Notes under the pieces: generated by a model | Told to the model about the DNA's origin: nothing | The model's database searches: none | What the model saw: the letters and a program-made list of their open reading frames with translations, nothing else | In this document: piece after piece, positions 53,894-63,564 of the stretch | How positions within the stretch are numbered: position 1 is the first letter of the stretch | How the letters are laid out: each line of letters starts with the position of its first letter | From: a bacterium | GTDB taxonomy: Bacteria; Verrucomicrobiota; Kiritimatiellia; CAIKKV01; CAIYGI01 | NCBI GenBank assembly: GCA_025360745.1 | Contig: JANYBP010000005.1 | Location: 1-64,000 of the forward strand | Direction of reading: 5' to 3' | Length of the DNA stretch: 64,000 bases | Made by a program: the position numbers and the translations under genes

Positions 53894-55255
53894 TCAATCG
53901 CGTTTTTTGGGGGAGGATTGCGACAAGAAATCGATCAGGCACAGACCGGTGTGGTAACCCGGATCGGCGTCCGGCGTGGCCGGAATCGCCGGGGAGGGGT
54001 TGCCGCGGGCGTCGCGAGTTTGCAGGAACAGGCCGGCAACCGGCGAGCGAAATGGGCCGAAAAGGGCGCGGGCGCACTCGGCCACGGCGGCGGCGATTTC
54101 CGCGCGGCGCGGGTGCGCGGGGGCGAGTTTGAGCAGGAGGGCGGCGGCGCGCATCGCCTCCGGCAGGGGCCACCAGGGCATGTCGTCGTTCACTGGTGTG
54201 CGGGCAACCAGGTCGAAGGTCTTGCAGATGCCGCCCATCGGCCGCTGGAAGCCGTTGGCGAAGGCCGCGAGAAAGATTTCCGGCAAACTCTCCCGGCAGA
54301 CCGCGACAAGCTTGCGCAGTTCCGGCGTTGGCGCAGAGCGTGCGGTCGCGTGGAGCAGAAAGCGGGCCGCGAGGCCCGTGAATTCCAGCGCATGACCGGG
54401 ATCCTGCATTACCTTGCCGTGTTCCATCCATGGACCGCCCGCGTCGTCCGTCCACTCCAAGAAATCGAAACGCCGCAGAGCTCCTGTGTCGCGTTGGATT
54501 ACGTGACGATCGAGCAGGTGTTGCAGAAAGCGACAGCCGCCCGCGATCCATTCGTCCGCGCCCGGATAAAGTTCGCACAGCAGCGCGAATCCGCCCAGCG
54601 CGATCATCCAAGGGCCCTGCGCGCGGCGGCCGGGAACGGGCAGCGCCGGATTCTTGGGGTCGAACGAAATCTGGTCCGAGGCAAAACTACCGTCCATGAT
54701 CGCCGCGGCGGAGGTCCGGAAGGTGCGGACGCCCAAGTTGCTCCATTCCTGGCGGTTCAGCCGGACCCCGGCGGCGGCCAGTCCCTTGCCCGTGAAGAGG
54801 TCGGCAAAACCCGGACGGATCGAGGAGGCCGGAAAGTACTCGCGTCTGCCATCCGCCCCGCAGCGAAAGGCCCGTCCCTCGGGGGTGAACAGGAAGACGA
54901 AACGGCCGTCGTTCTGCCGTCCAAATTCGGCGATCCGCGCCGCCACGCTTTCCAGCATCCGGTCGCAGCGCTCCGCCAGGCGCGGATTGTCGGCCAGGAA
55001 AGCCGCATGCCCGGCCAGCGCTTCCAGGCCGCGCCCCTGAATCCAGCCGAAGACCGCGCCGCGACCCCGGAAGTCGGTCTCGGGGTCGGCCGGTTCAGGA
55101 AAATCCTGGCCGCTGCCTGTGCTCAACTTGGTGTCCACAAAAGGATAGCCGTCGTTTTTTTCGAAACGCGACACCACGAGTTCGATGCCGGCCAGCGTGG
55201 CGGCGCGGCTGTCGGCGACGAATGCCTTTAAGACGCCGGGGAAAACTTCGTCCAT
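53894..55255 (-). CDS. AGE-like alpha-toroid protein (putative sugar isomerase/glycosidase-like)
   Basis: Helical-barrel composition with GPWMEHGKVMQDPGHALEFTGLAARFLL; carbohydrate gene context. Confidence 0.55.
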   Translation of the reverse strand: MDEVFPGVLKAFVADSRAATLAGIELVVSRFEKNDGYPFVDTKLSTGSGQDFPEPADPETDFRGRGAVFGWIQGRGLEALAGHAAFLADNPRLAERCDRMLESVAARIAEFGRQNDGRFVFLFTPEGRAFRCGADGRREYFPASSIRPGFADLFTGKGLAAAGVRLNRQEWSNLGVRTFRTSAAAIMDGSFASDQISFDPKNPALPVPGRRAQGPWMIALGGFALLCELYPGADEWIAGGCRFLQHLLDRHVIQRDTGALRRFDFLEWTDDAGGPWMEHGKVMQDPGHALEFTGLAARFLLHATARSAPTPELRKLVAVCRESLPEIFLAAFANGFQRPMGGICKTFDLVARTPVNDDMPWWPLPEAMRAAALLLKLAPAHPRRAEIAAAVAECARALFGPFRSPVAGLFLQTRDARGNPSPAIPATPDADPGYHTGLCLIDFLSQSSPKKRD

Positions 55256-55260
55256 CTATG

Positions 55261-56082
55261 TCATCCCCCAGTTTTGACCCCGCGCACCAGTTCGCCGTAA
55301 CATTCCGGGCGTCGGCGGGCAAGGAAATCGAAATCAGGCGGCGCGACCAGGCGGTTCGCCGCATCGAGCGGCAACTCCGCCACCGCCAGCCCTTCCTGCA
55401 TGTCGGTGTTGACCAGCACCCACCCGTCGGGATCGATCACTATGCCGCGCTCGAAGCGCGACGGCGGCAGCAGGCACGAGCGGTCGATGACCCCTGACCC
55501 GGCAAAATAGAGGTTGTTGTCGAGACAGCGGGCCGCGTTGCGCATCGGCTTGGACGGGTCGCCATAGGATGGACAGAACAGGACCGATGCGCCTTGGAGC
55601 GCGAGGCAACGGGCGGACTCCGGGAACTTGTTGTCGAAGCAGATCAGCATGCCGGCCCGAAACCAGGGCGTGTCGAAAACGGTGAAGGCATCGCCCGGCG
55701 ACGTGTCGCGCTCCTCGCCCGGCGCCAGGTGTACTTTCCTGTAAAGGGCCACAAGTTCGCCGCGCGGCGAGATCGCGACCTGGGTGTTGAAAGTGCGCCG
55801 CCCGCGCGCCTCGACCAGCGGCGCGACGAGCCAGAGCCGGCGCCGGCGGGCCAGCGCGCTGAAGCGCCGGAAGATCGGCCCGTCGAGCGGCTGGCGGTCG
55901 CCGGGCCGACAGGCCGACCGCTCGGGCAGCAGCACCACATCGCAGCCGCAACCAGGCAGCGCCCGGTCGCAAAGCGCGAATAGCCGGTCGTAGAAGACAC
56001 CATTACGCTTGTCCGCCGCGGTGATGATCATCGTCGTCACCCCGATCCGCACGAACGGGCTTGTTTCTTTTTTGCGTTGCAT
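55261..56082 (-). CDS. Carbon-nitrogen hydrolase (nitrilase superfamily)
   Basis: VVLLPERSA (E), LVALYRKVHLAPGE (K), MLICFDNKFPESARCLALQGASVLFCPS (catalytic Cys region), GIVIDPDGWVLVNTD. Confidence 0.85.
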   Translation of the reverse strand: MQRKKETSPFVRIGVTTMIITAADKRNGVFYDRLFALCDRALPGCGCDVVLLPERSACRPGDRQPLDGPIFRRFSALARRRRLWLVAPLVEARGRRTFNTQVAISPRGELVALYRKVHLAPGEERDTSPGDAFTVFDTPWFRAGMLICFDNKFPESARCLALQGASVLFCPSYGDPSKPMRNAARCLDNNLYFAGSGVIDRSCLLPPSRFERGIVIDPDGWVLVNTDMQEGLAVAELPLDAANRLVAPPDFDFLARRRPECYGELVRGVKTGG

Positions 56083-56106
56083 GGTCTCACCGGCCTGTCG
56101 CGAACC

Positions 56107-57390
56107 CTACCACCCGAAACTGCTGAAGGTCAGCGGTTCGCTGCCGCCCTCGAGACGCAGGTAGAAATTGACGCTGTAACCGACCGAGCGATGATGGATC
56201 GTGGTGCGGGCCACGTCGTGGCTGGATTGTCCATAGAGTCCGCCCAGCAGGCGCAGGTCGGTGCTTTCCTTGACCTGCAGGGACATGCCGAACTCCGCGG
56301 TTTTGCGCAGGCAGCGTTCGACCTCGGTGACGGAGACCGGCAGTTTCTCGGTCTCGACCAATTTGAGAAATTCGAGGTTATTGATCCCGGAGACGAAAGT
56401 GCCGCCGAAGCTGGGGTACGAACCGTCATCGTCCATCAGCCGGTTCTGTTCGGAAATGCGCTGGACCAGCAGGTCGAGCAGGCGTTGCTCGCGTTTCAGC
56501 CGATAAGCGCAGATCAGCGCCACCAGCGCGAAGTCGTCGTTGCCGTGGCTGATCGGCGCCTGCCCGTGGAAACCGTCAACCACGGGCTTGCCCAGATTTT
56601 CCTCGTAGATCCGCGCCAGACCGCGGATCAGCGGGTCCAGGCCCTTCTCGATATACCGCGCATCGCCTGTCAGTTTATACAACTGATAGAAGAAGATCGC
56701 CGAACCCGCCTGCCAGTCGCCCTTGACGAACTCGGCGCCGCTCTCCTCGCCGACCACGTGCATGCCGCGGTTGTGGCCGTGTTGTTCGATCAAGTCGAAG
56801 GTTATGAAGGGCCAGCCGTTCCCGTCCGTGCCATGCTCGATCCACCAGTCGGCGAACAGTTTGGCGCGATCGAGCCACTCCTGATCCTGCGTCTCCTTGA
56901 AGAGCCGGCAGAGTCCGAAGGCGCCGGTCACGGCGTCCCTGGGGTAACTTTCGAGCGTCTGCGGGGTGTGCTCGCGGAAACCGCCGATGCTTTTCGGATA
57001 GCGAAAATCCATGATCTGCAGCGTCTTCAAATAGTTCGCGGCCAGCTGGACCGCCCGCAGCAATGGCCCAGCGTCTTTGGCATTCCGGCGCGCCAGATCG
57101 TAAAGGTCCATGATCGCGATGGCCTGGCCCCAGACGCCCATGCCGCGCGCCATGTCGGTGTGCAGGACATATTCGTAAACGAAGCGCCCCTTGTCGGCGC
57201 TGTCTTTGATGCCGCCCCAGGGCCGCTCGTCGCTGTTCTGATTGTTGCGGTACCAGTGTCCGGCCAACTCGGCGTGGTGGAGAAACTGCAGCTTCTGCTT
57301 GGTTGTGAATGTGAGGCTCATCTTCGTGCTCCCGGTTTGCTGTGGCGCGCCCTGACGCGGCTGTGGCTTAGAATACTGTTTAAGTTCCAT
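56107..57390 (-). CDS. Six-hairpin/alpha-toroid glycosidase-like protein
   Basis: Helical toroid pattern (ARGMGVWGQAIAIMDLYDLARR, FADWWIEHGTDGNGWPFI, QAGSAIFFYQLYKLTGDARYIEKG). Confidence 0.6.
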   Translation of the reverse strand: MELKQYSKPQPRQGAPQQTGSTKMSLTFTTKQKLQFLHHAELAGHWYRNNQNSDERPWGGIKDSADKGRFVYEYVLHTDMARGMGVWGQAIAIMDLYDLARRNAKDAGPLLRAVQLAANYLKTLQIMDFRYPKSIGGFREHTPQTLESYPRDAVTGAFGLCRLFKETQDQEWLDRAKLFADWWIEHGTDGNGWPFITFDLIEQHGHNRGMHVVGEESGAEFVKGDWQAGSAIFFYQLYKLTGDARYIEKGLDPLIRGLARIYEENLGKPVVDGFHGQAPISHGNDDFALVALICAYRLKREQRLLDLLVQRISEQNRLMDDDGSYPSFGGTFVSGINNLEFLKLVETEKLPVSVTEVERCLRKTAEFGMSLQVKESTDLRLLGGLYGQSSHDVARTTIHHRSVGYSVNFYLRLEGGSEPLTFSSFGW

Positions 57391-58561
57391 ACTTGAGCGC
57401 CGACTCGATGTAGCGAATGGCGTTGGCGGTGAAACGCGGCGTATGACGCTGGTGCGGCGTGGCCGACGGGAAAAGCACCATGTGCCGCTTGCCGCCCTCC
57501 TCGATGGCCCGGCGCACCGCGGTCTCCACTTCGTCCGGCGATCCCAGGTCGAGCAGGCAGAATTCGATGTTGCCGAAAAGCGTCATGCGCCCGGCCACCC
57601 GGCGCTTGGCCTCGGCGAATTCGATGTCGCCCTGCGGGGGCGGCTCAACCGGGTCGATGGAGTCCACGCCCAGCGCGAGCCACGAATCGAGCATTGTGCC
57701 CACCCGCCCATGGCAGTGGACATGGATTTTGGCTTCAGGGTCGCGCGCCTTGATGCGGCGCATGATCTCGCCGTCGTAGGGCACGACATACTGATCCCAG
57801 TGCCGCGGGCTCATCATCGGCGGAGCGGCGCGCTCGACGCCGTTGAAATGCCAGAACGGACCGACGCCCTGCGAGAGTTCGAAGTCGACCCTGGCCCAGG
57901 TGCGCTCCAGCCAGCTGTCGGCCAGCAGTTCGATCCGTTCCGGCTCGGTGATCAGCCATTCCAGCATCTGCTCGTATTCCATCACGCCCACCAGCATGGC
58001 GACCATCGAATTCACATGCCCGCCGCAGATGGCGTCGCGGCCCATTTCGCGCCTATAGTTGCGGAAGGCCTCGTATTCCGGAGGCGTGGTCTTCTTGAGC
58101 GCGAATGGCACGCTCAGCATTTTCTCCACATCCTCCGGTTTTTCGATCGGCCGGCGCACATCCCAGGCGGTTTCGATGCCCTCGTCCTCTTCGTAGATCC
58201 AGGTCAGGTCGCCTTTGGGCGTGGGCAGAACGAAAGTGTGGCGGCTGCGGATCTCGCCAACCTTTTCCACCGGTTTCACGATCACCAGGTCGTCCGGCGC
58301 CTCCAGGAAACGCTGGTATCCGTACTTCGAGCGGATCTTGGGGTAGGGGACGGGATTCCAGACCACGAAAGGAGCGCAGTGTTCCTGAACCAGGCGCGCC
58401 ACCCGGACGAAGTCGTGGTCGGCGCGCCAGCCGCCTGGTTTCGCGCGGTCGATATCCTGCGACGGATTCCATTTGATGGGCGAGCAAAAAGGCACATGAT
58501 CGGACCGCTCGCCGCGATAGGCGGCCATGATCGATCGGCAGGCGGTTTTGGGATTGAACAT
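57380..58561 (-). CDS. Uroporphyrinogen decarboxylase-family (URO-D/methyltransferase-like) protein
   Basis: RGERSDHVPFCSPIKWNP, HVHCHGRVGTMLDSWLALGVDSIDPVEPPPQGDIEFAEAKRRVAGRMTLFGNIEF. Confidence 0.82.
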   Translation of the reverse strand: MFNPKTACRSIMAAYRGERSDHVPFCSPIKWNPSQDIDRAKPGGWRADHDFVRVARLVQEHCAPFVVWNPVPYPKIRSKYGYQRFLEAPDDLVIVKPVEKVGEIRSRHTFVLPTPKGDLTWIYEEDEGIETAWDVRRPIEKPEDVEKMLSVPFALKKTTPPEYEAFRNYRREMGRDAICGGHVNSMVAMLVGVMEYEQMLEWLITEPERIELLADSWLERTWARVDFELSQGVGPFWHFNGVERAAPPMMSPRHWDQYVVPYDGEIMRRIKARDPEAKIHVHCHGRVGTMLDSWLALGVDSIDPVEPPPQGDIEFAEAKRRVAGRMTLFGNIEFCLLDLGSPDEVETAVRRAIEEGGKRHMVLFPSATPHQRHTPRFTANAIRYIESALKYGT

Positions 58562-58563
58562 AA

Positions 58564-60882
58564 TTATTTTACGGCGGTATCGACTTCAAGAACCCCACCA
58601 CCGGGAGCCAGCTCGCACTTGACCGAATAACCGTCGTCCACGCTTCTATCCCTCACGATTCTCACGGCCAGTCCGTTGAACTTCGACTCGCCCGTTGCGA
58701 CGGCCTTGATGCCGCGCGTTACGTCGATGGAAACCGCCAGCGGAGGATCGTAGACCGGTTTGTCGGCCGGCTGTTTCGGAACGACCGCCGTCCCGGCCAA
58801 TTCGGCCAGCGCCTTGACGTCGGCGGCTTTGCCCTTCTCAACCGGGCTGCTCAGGAAAACGACGCCCAGTTTTCCCGGGGCCTTGTTGTGTCCTAACTTC
58901 ACGGGCAACACCAGCCGCGCGCCCTTGATGCCCTTGGCTGGGAGATCCTTGAGATCGCCGGTAAAATACTGTGCGCTGGCGATGCCCGTATTTTCGCTGT
59001 CTTGCGCATTCGGCCAGCGGAGCGTACCGGTCTCGCCGACTTCACCCTTCACATTCGCATATTGGACGGAGGTCAAAGGAATCCTGGTCGTCTTGACTTC
59101 CACCGGTTTGACCGCCTCGGGCTTTTCCGTGCCAATCAGGAAAGGATTGGGCAGCACGGCCAGTTCGTCGCCGGCGCCGGCTTTGGCTTCCACGGCCCCC
59201 GGCGGCAGCGGCTGCGGCGCGGAACCCGGCGCCAGCGCCTCGCGTCGCACGAACAGCATGCGCGGGTAGACGGGGTACTGTCCCTTTGGGGTGGGGCAGT
59301 CGATATCGAAGGTTGCCGGCAGCTCTTTTGACGTAAAGGTTTTCTGCACGCAGGTGATGTCATCCGACCACTTGGCGCCGGTTTGTCTGGCGATCTCCTT
59401 GCCCTGGTCGCAAAGTTTGTCGAACGACCTTGTCCGTGAACCCAGGCGGTAGGCGTAGGTCACAACCAGCTTGTTCGCTCCCAGCGCCTTCGGATCGTCG
59501 ACCGCGACGGTCACCCGGTTCTTGCCGGGGGAGAGGTACGGCAGGGCGCCGGGATTGTTCTGGACCACCGCCCGCACCTTCAAACTCGTGAGCGGCTCCT
59601 TGATGCCGATCCTGACCAGCGCGGCCAGCTTGCCCTTGACCGCCTCCGAGAAATTCGTGATCGCGGCCGGCTTATAGGTCTTGCCGCCGTCCACCGAAAC
59701 CTCGACCGTGTCGGCGCCGGCAGCTTCGCCGGACGCCATGGTCAGTATGTAAGGCGATTTCAGGCTGAAGACCACGCTGGCCGGTTTGCCGGACTCGGCG
59801 GGCGTCAGCGCCTTGTTCGCGAACTTGACGTTTTCCACGCTGACGAACGAATTCAGGCAGTCGGCGCCATTCGCGAAATCGGGGGCAAAAGTCAGGCTGC
59901 CGTTGGCATAACTGCGCGCCGGCTTGCTGTTGATGTACGGTTCGAGCACGTGACCATAGCCCGGGCTGTTGATGGTGTCCTTGTGGCGCGGGCAGCTGTG
60001 CGTCGGAGCTTTGCTTCTCCCCGCCCAATACCAGGCATCCGGCTGCGGATCCCAGCTGTTTTCCAGACTGAAGCCGGGGGCCAGGTTGACGTCCGTGGAG
60101 TAATTGCCGGTGGCGTGGTTGATACCCGCCCAGCCCTCCGCACGGACGTGGCCCTTGTGGTTCGCCAGTCCGCGCACCACGCCGTCGATGGTGTCGCCGC
60201 AGACCAGGAAAGCCGGCGCCTTCCAGTTGGCTTGCTCGCCGTTCATGACGAAAGCGTTGTCGTTCGCATAGACCACGCCACGCCCCTTGTCCAGCGTGAA
60301 GGCCTTGACGATCAGTTCCTGGGGATCCTTGTTCAGGTCGTCCTCGCCGGCGATGGTGCGTCCGCCCTTGCCGTCAGGCATCCAGGCGTAGAATTTGAGG
60401 AATATATCGACATAATGCCAGCGTCCGTCGTATTGCGCTTCCACCGTTGTGTGGCCCGGATTGCTCCAGCCCACAAAACGCCACTCCCAGCCCAGTTCGC
60501 GCCAGATCGCGGACTGCTCGGAATGCAGGCCGCCGCAAAGACTCCAGCCGTAGCAGTTGATCTCCTTGAGCACCGGCACGCCGCCCGCTTCATTCGGATA
60601 GGAATGGTGGTAGTGCGAAATCTGCATGAAGTTGTAGACCGCGATGGCCTTCTCGTCGTTGTTCTTGCAGCCGCGGGTGACCGATTCGGCGATGGCTTTG
60701 AGCGATGAGCAGTCCGCAGCCAGATCCGGTTGCACCTTGATGCCTTTGACCTCGCCAGGCGCTGCCGGCGACGCGATCTCCACCGCCGCCTTCACGGGTC
60801 CCGCCGCCTGCGCCTGTGTCCCGGCTACGCCCAGCAGTGTTGCCATGGCCAGAGTTCCGCCCAACGCCAGAGTTCTTCGAGT
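58564..60882 (-). CDS. Secreted transglutaminase-like domain protein
   Basis: Signal peptide; AIAVYNFMQIS...INCYGWSLCGGLHSEQSAIWRELGWEWRFVGWSNPGHTTVEAQYDGRWHYVDIFLKF (Cys/His/Asp transglutaminase-like). Confidence 0.75.
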   Translation of the reverse strand, partial: TRRTLALGGTLAMATLLGVAGTQAQAAGPVKAAVEIASPAAPGEVKGIKVQPDLAADCSSLKAIAESVTRGCKNNDEKAIAVYNFMQISHYHHSYPNEAGGVPVLKEINCYGWSLCGGLHSEQSAIWRELGWEWRFVGWSNPGHTTVEAQYDGRWHYVDIFLKFYAWMPDGKGGRTIAGEDDLNKDPQELIVKAFTLDKGRGVVYANDNAFVMNGEQANWKAPAFLVCGDTIDGVVRGLANHKGHVRAEGWAGINHATGNYSTDVNLAPGFSLENSWDPQPDAWYWAGRSKAPTHSCPRHKDTINSPGYGHVLEPYINSKPARSYANGSLTFAPDFANGADCLNSFVSVENVKFANKALTPAESGKPASVVFSLKSPYILTMASGEAAGADTVEVSVDGGKTYKPAAITNFSEAVKGKLAALVRIGIKEPLTSLKVRAVVQNNPGALPYLSPGKNRVTVAVDDPKALGANKLVVTYAYRLGSRTRSFDKLCDQGKEIARQTGAKWSDDITCVQKTFTSKELPATFDIDCPTPKGQYPVYPRMLFVRREALAPGSAPQPLPPGAVEAKAGAGDELAVLPNPFLIGTEKPEAVKPVEVKTTRIPLTSVQYANVKGEVGETGTLRWPNAQDSENTGIASAQYFTGDLKDLPAKGIKGARLVLPVKLGHNKAPGKLGVVFLSSPVEKGKAADVKALAELAGTAVVPKQPADKPVYDPPLAVSIDVTRGIKAVATGESKFNGLAVRIVRDRSVDDGYSVKCELAPGGGVLEVDTAVK

Positions 60883-61017
60883 CATCTTTTGCTTGCTCCT
60901 TTTGTGCGTCCCTGGCGTCCTGGCCAAGCACGCCGCCTCAGTCGATCTGAGATATGGAAAACAAAAATTCAGATTAACATTCGCTTATCCGGCGAACAAT
61001 ATAAATCGCTTCAGACT

Positions 61018-63528
61018 TCAAACTTCGGGCGCCACGTAGCGCATGCCGCCCAGCCGTTTCCAATGGCGATAGATGCCCAGCAGGGCCATCAGCCCGAGCA
61101 CGCCCGCGATACCCTGGAACAGGAAACCGTAGCGGTAGTTGTCGGTGTCGAACGAGTTGGCGGTCAGCCAATCCATCAAGAGCGCCCCCAGCAGGCCGGC
61201 CGCCGCCGCCACCGCCTGCCGTATCAGCGCATTGGCGGAACACATCTGGCCGTACTTGGAGCGCGGAAAGAGCATCACCGTCATCGGCATCCAGGCCGCC
61301 CCGAGCAGCGAGGTCAGCGGCATCCGGACCATGTTCACCCAGAAGCCCGACATGTAGTCATGCACCAGCCAGAACGGCAGGAAGGCGAACGGAAGGCCGG
61401 CGATCGTCATCCACAAGGTGATCCGGACGGGATGCAGCCGGTCCACCAGCACGCCCAGCGGGTAGGCGAGCAGGATGGAAATCGCCATGAAAAAAGCCAG
61501 GCTCATGCCGTTCTTGCGCAGGCTCACCCCTTCGTCGAGATCCCAGAAATGGATCGTGCCGTCGCCGCAAGCCGTCAGCATGCGCTTCCCGGACGCCGGC
61601 GGGGCGATGGCCGTGACCTCGTGGGTGTAGCCGGAGAAGGTCTTGAGGGACTGGTCGCCGGCCAGGACGGAGGCATCGAGCGGCATCCATAAGCGGATGC
61701 TGCTGTCATAACTGCCCGAGAGGATGGCGCGGATGTCGGCTTTATAGGCCACGCTCGAGATACTCGCCTTGTGTCCCGTGAGTTCCTGCAGCAGTTTGCC
61801 GGTGCGCAGAGCCCAGATCCGGACCGCTGAATTTGCCGTGTTTGTGTTCCCGTCCTGGCCGCCCGCGACGGCCCATCCGTCCTCCAGCGCGATCCGGCTT
61901 GCGGCATCCGCCGGCGTGTCGTAAAGGGACTCGTTCGTGAATAGATATTTCATTTGCTCCGCGACCAGCCGGAAGGTCCTGGCCCACCAGTCTCGCGGCG
62001 TCGCGTCCGGCCCGGCCCTTTTTTCCAGTGCCGGCGCGAAGCAAACCGCCTGAACCGGCCCGGGACTGTCATCCAAGGTCTGCAGCCGCACGCCCCGTGC
62101 GGCGTCCCAGATCACGACCCTGCGGTCGGAACCGCCCGAGATTAGGCGCTCGCCGTTCGCCGACCAGGCCACCGCGTTCACGGGCCCGGCATGGCCTTCA
62201 AGCACAAGCTGGCAGGCGCCGGAGGGAATGTCCCAGACGCGCACACTCCGGTCGGCGCCGGCCGAGGCCAGACGCTTTCCATCGCCCCGGAAGGCAACCC
62301 CGCAGACGGCCCCGGTGTGCCCGGTTGCGGTTTGGAGCAGCCGTCCGCTCTGCGCATCCCATATGGAAATGCGCCCGTCCGCGCGTCCGGCGGCCACGGT
62401 CAGCCCGTCGCCCGCGACGGCAACGCAAAGAACCGCGCCGCCTTCGCCGCGCAGGGTTTTCACGAGCAGCGCTGCGCCCTTGTCCGGGCAGCGCCACAGT
62501 TTTACGAGGCCGTCCCGCCCTCCCGAGACCCAGCGCGAACCGTCCGGCGTGGCCGCCGCGGCCGCGGCTCCTCCGGGATGGGCCGGCACGCTGGATTGAT
62601 GCTGGCTGATGTGAAGGTTGAAGATGCCGGCCGGGATCGTCCCGATCGTCAACACGCTGGCCGCCGACATCAGGTAAAAAAGGACGTAGATGGGGTGGGT
62701 GAAGCACTCGCGAAAGAAAATGCCGACCTGCTCCCGCACCGTCGTCTGTTTCGTCACGTCCGTGACCGGCGGATACTCGCCCTCCTTGACGCGCCAGCAC
62801 ATCAGTCCGAAGCCCACAAAGTACAGCGCCGCGAGCCCAACGTGAATGGCCTTCAGGTGGGTCAACTGATACGGCACGATCAGCGCGTTGGTCAGCAGTC
62901 CCGCGCCAAACCCGACCAGGCGGAACAAGCCCATGAAACGCCCGAGAAAACGCTCCGGCACCACATCCGCGAAGAGATACCAGTAAACCGTGCCGACAAA
63001 CTCGTTGAAAAACGAAAAGCCGACCGTTAGCGCCCCGATGGCGATCAAGGCCGCCGTGAAGGGCTGGACCAGGGAATTTTCCGACAGGTGCAGTTTGAAA
63101 AAGGTCACGATCTCGTCGGAAAAACCCACCCCCGCCGCGAAAAGACAGAGGAACGGCGCGGTCACCACCATGTAGGGAATGCGCCGTCCCCAGCGCGTGC
63201 GCGTGCGGTCCGACTTGAACCCGATGATGGGCGTCATGACCATCCCGATCAGTTGCGGGATCAAATTGAAGAGGATGTTGACTTGCAGGTTGCTGACATG
63301 GAAATTGTCCTGCAAGTAGAGCCCGAGAATGCCAGGACCGCCTGCCGATTCGAAAAGCTGGAAGCAGAGATTGCCCCAGAGCAGCCAGCTGAACATCGCG
63401 AAAAGGGCGGCCTTGGTGTAGACCAGCGTGCCGATGCGATACGGCGGACCATCATGTGCCGCGCCACCGTCCGCGGCCGGAGCCCCTGCGGTTGTGCGTT
63501 TCATATCGCGCAAGCCTTCCGCCGGCAC
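61018..63528 (-). CDS. MFS (GPH/MFS_2-like) transporter with an inserted WD40 propeller
   Basis: N-terminal TMs (LFAMFSWLLWGNLCFQLFE, PQLIGMVMTPIIGFKSDRTRTRWGRRIPYMVV); WD40 repeats (LASAGADRSVRVWDIPSGACQLVLEGHAGPVNAVAWS etc.); then TMs resume (MSLAFFMAISILLAYPLGVLVDRLHPVRITLWM). Confidence 0.88.
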   Translation of the reverse strand: MPAEGLRDMKRTTAGAPAADGGAAHDGPPYRIGTLVYTKAALFAMFSWLLWGNLCFQLFESAGGPGILGLYLQDNFHVSNLQVNILFNLIPQLIGMVMTPIIGFKSDRTRTRWGRRIPYMVVTAPFLCLFAAGVGFSDEIVTFFKLHLSENSLVQPFTAALIAIGALTVGFSFFNEFVGTVYWYLFADVVPERFLGRFMGLFRLVGFGAGLLTNALIVPYQLTHLKAIHVGLAALYFVGFGLMCWRVKEGEYPPVTDVTKQTTVREQVGIFFRECFTHPIYVLFYLMSAASVLTIGTIPAGIFNLHISQHQSSVPAHPGGAAAAAATPDGSRWVSGGRDGLVKLWRCPDKGAALLVKTLRGEGGAVLCVAVAGDGLTVAAGRADGRISIWDAQSGRLLQTATGHTGAVCGVAFRGDGKRLASAGADRSVRVWDIPSGACQLVLEGHAGPVNAVAWSANGERLISGGSDRRVVIWDAARGVRLQTLDDSPGPVQAVCFAPALEKRAGPDATPRDWWARTFRLVAEQMKYLFTNESLYDTPADAASRIALEDGWAVAGGQDGNTNTANSAVRIWALRTGKLLQELTGHKASISSVAYKADIRAILSGSYDSSIRLWMPLDASVLAGDQSLKTFSGYTHEVTAIAPPASGKRMLTACGDGTIHFWDLDEGVSLRKNGMSLAFFMAISILLAYPLGVLVDRLHPVRITLWMTIAGLPFAFLPFWLVHDYMSGFWVNMVRMPLTSLLGAAWMPMTVMLFPRSKYGQMCSANALIRQAVAAAAGLLGALLMDWLTANSFDTDNYRYGFLFQGIAGVLGLMALLGIYRHWKRLGGMRYVAPEV

Positions 63529-63564
63529 GCCGACCCGGCATCGCTCATGGACGGCGTTATTCCG

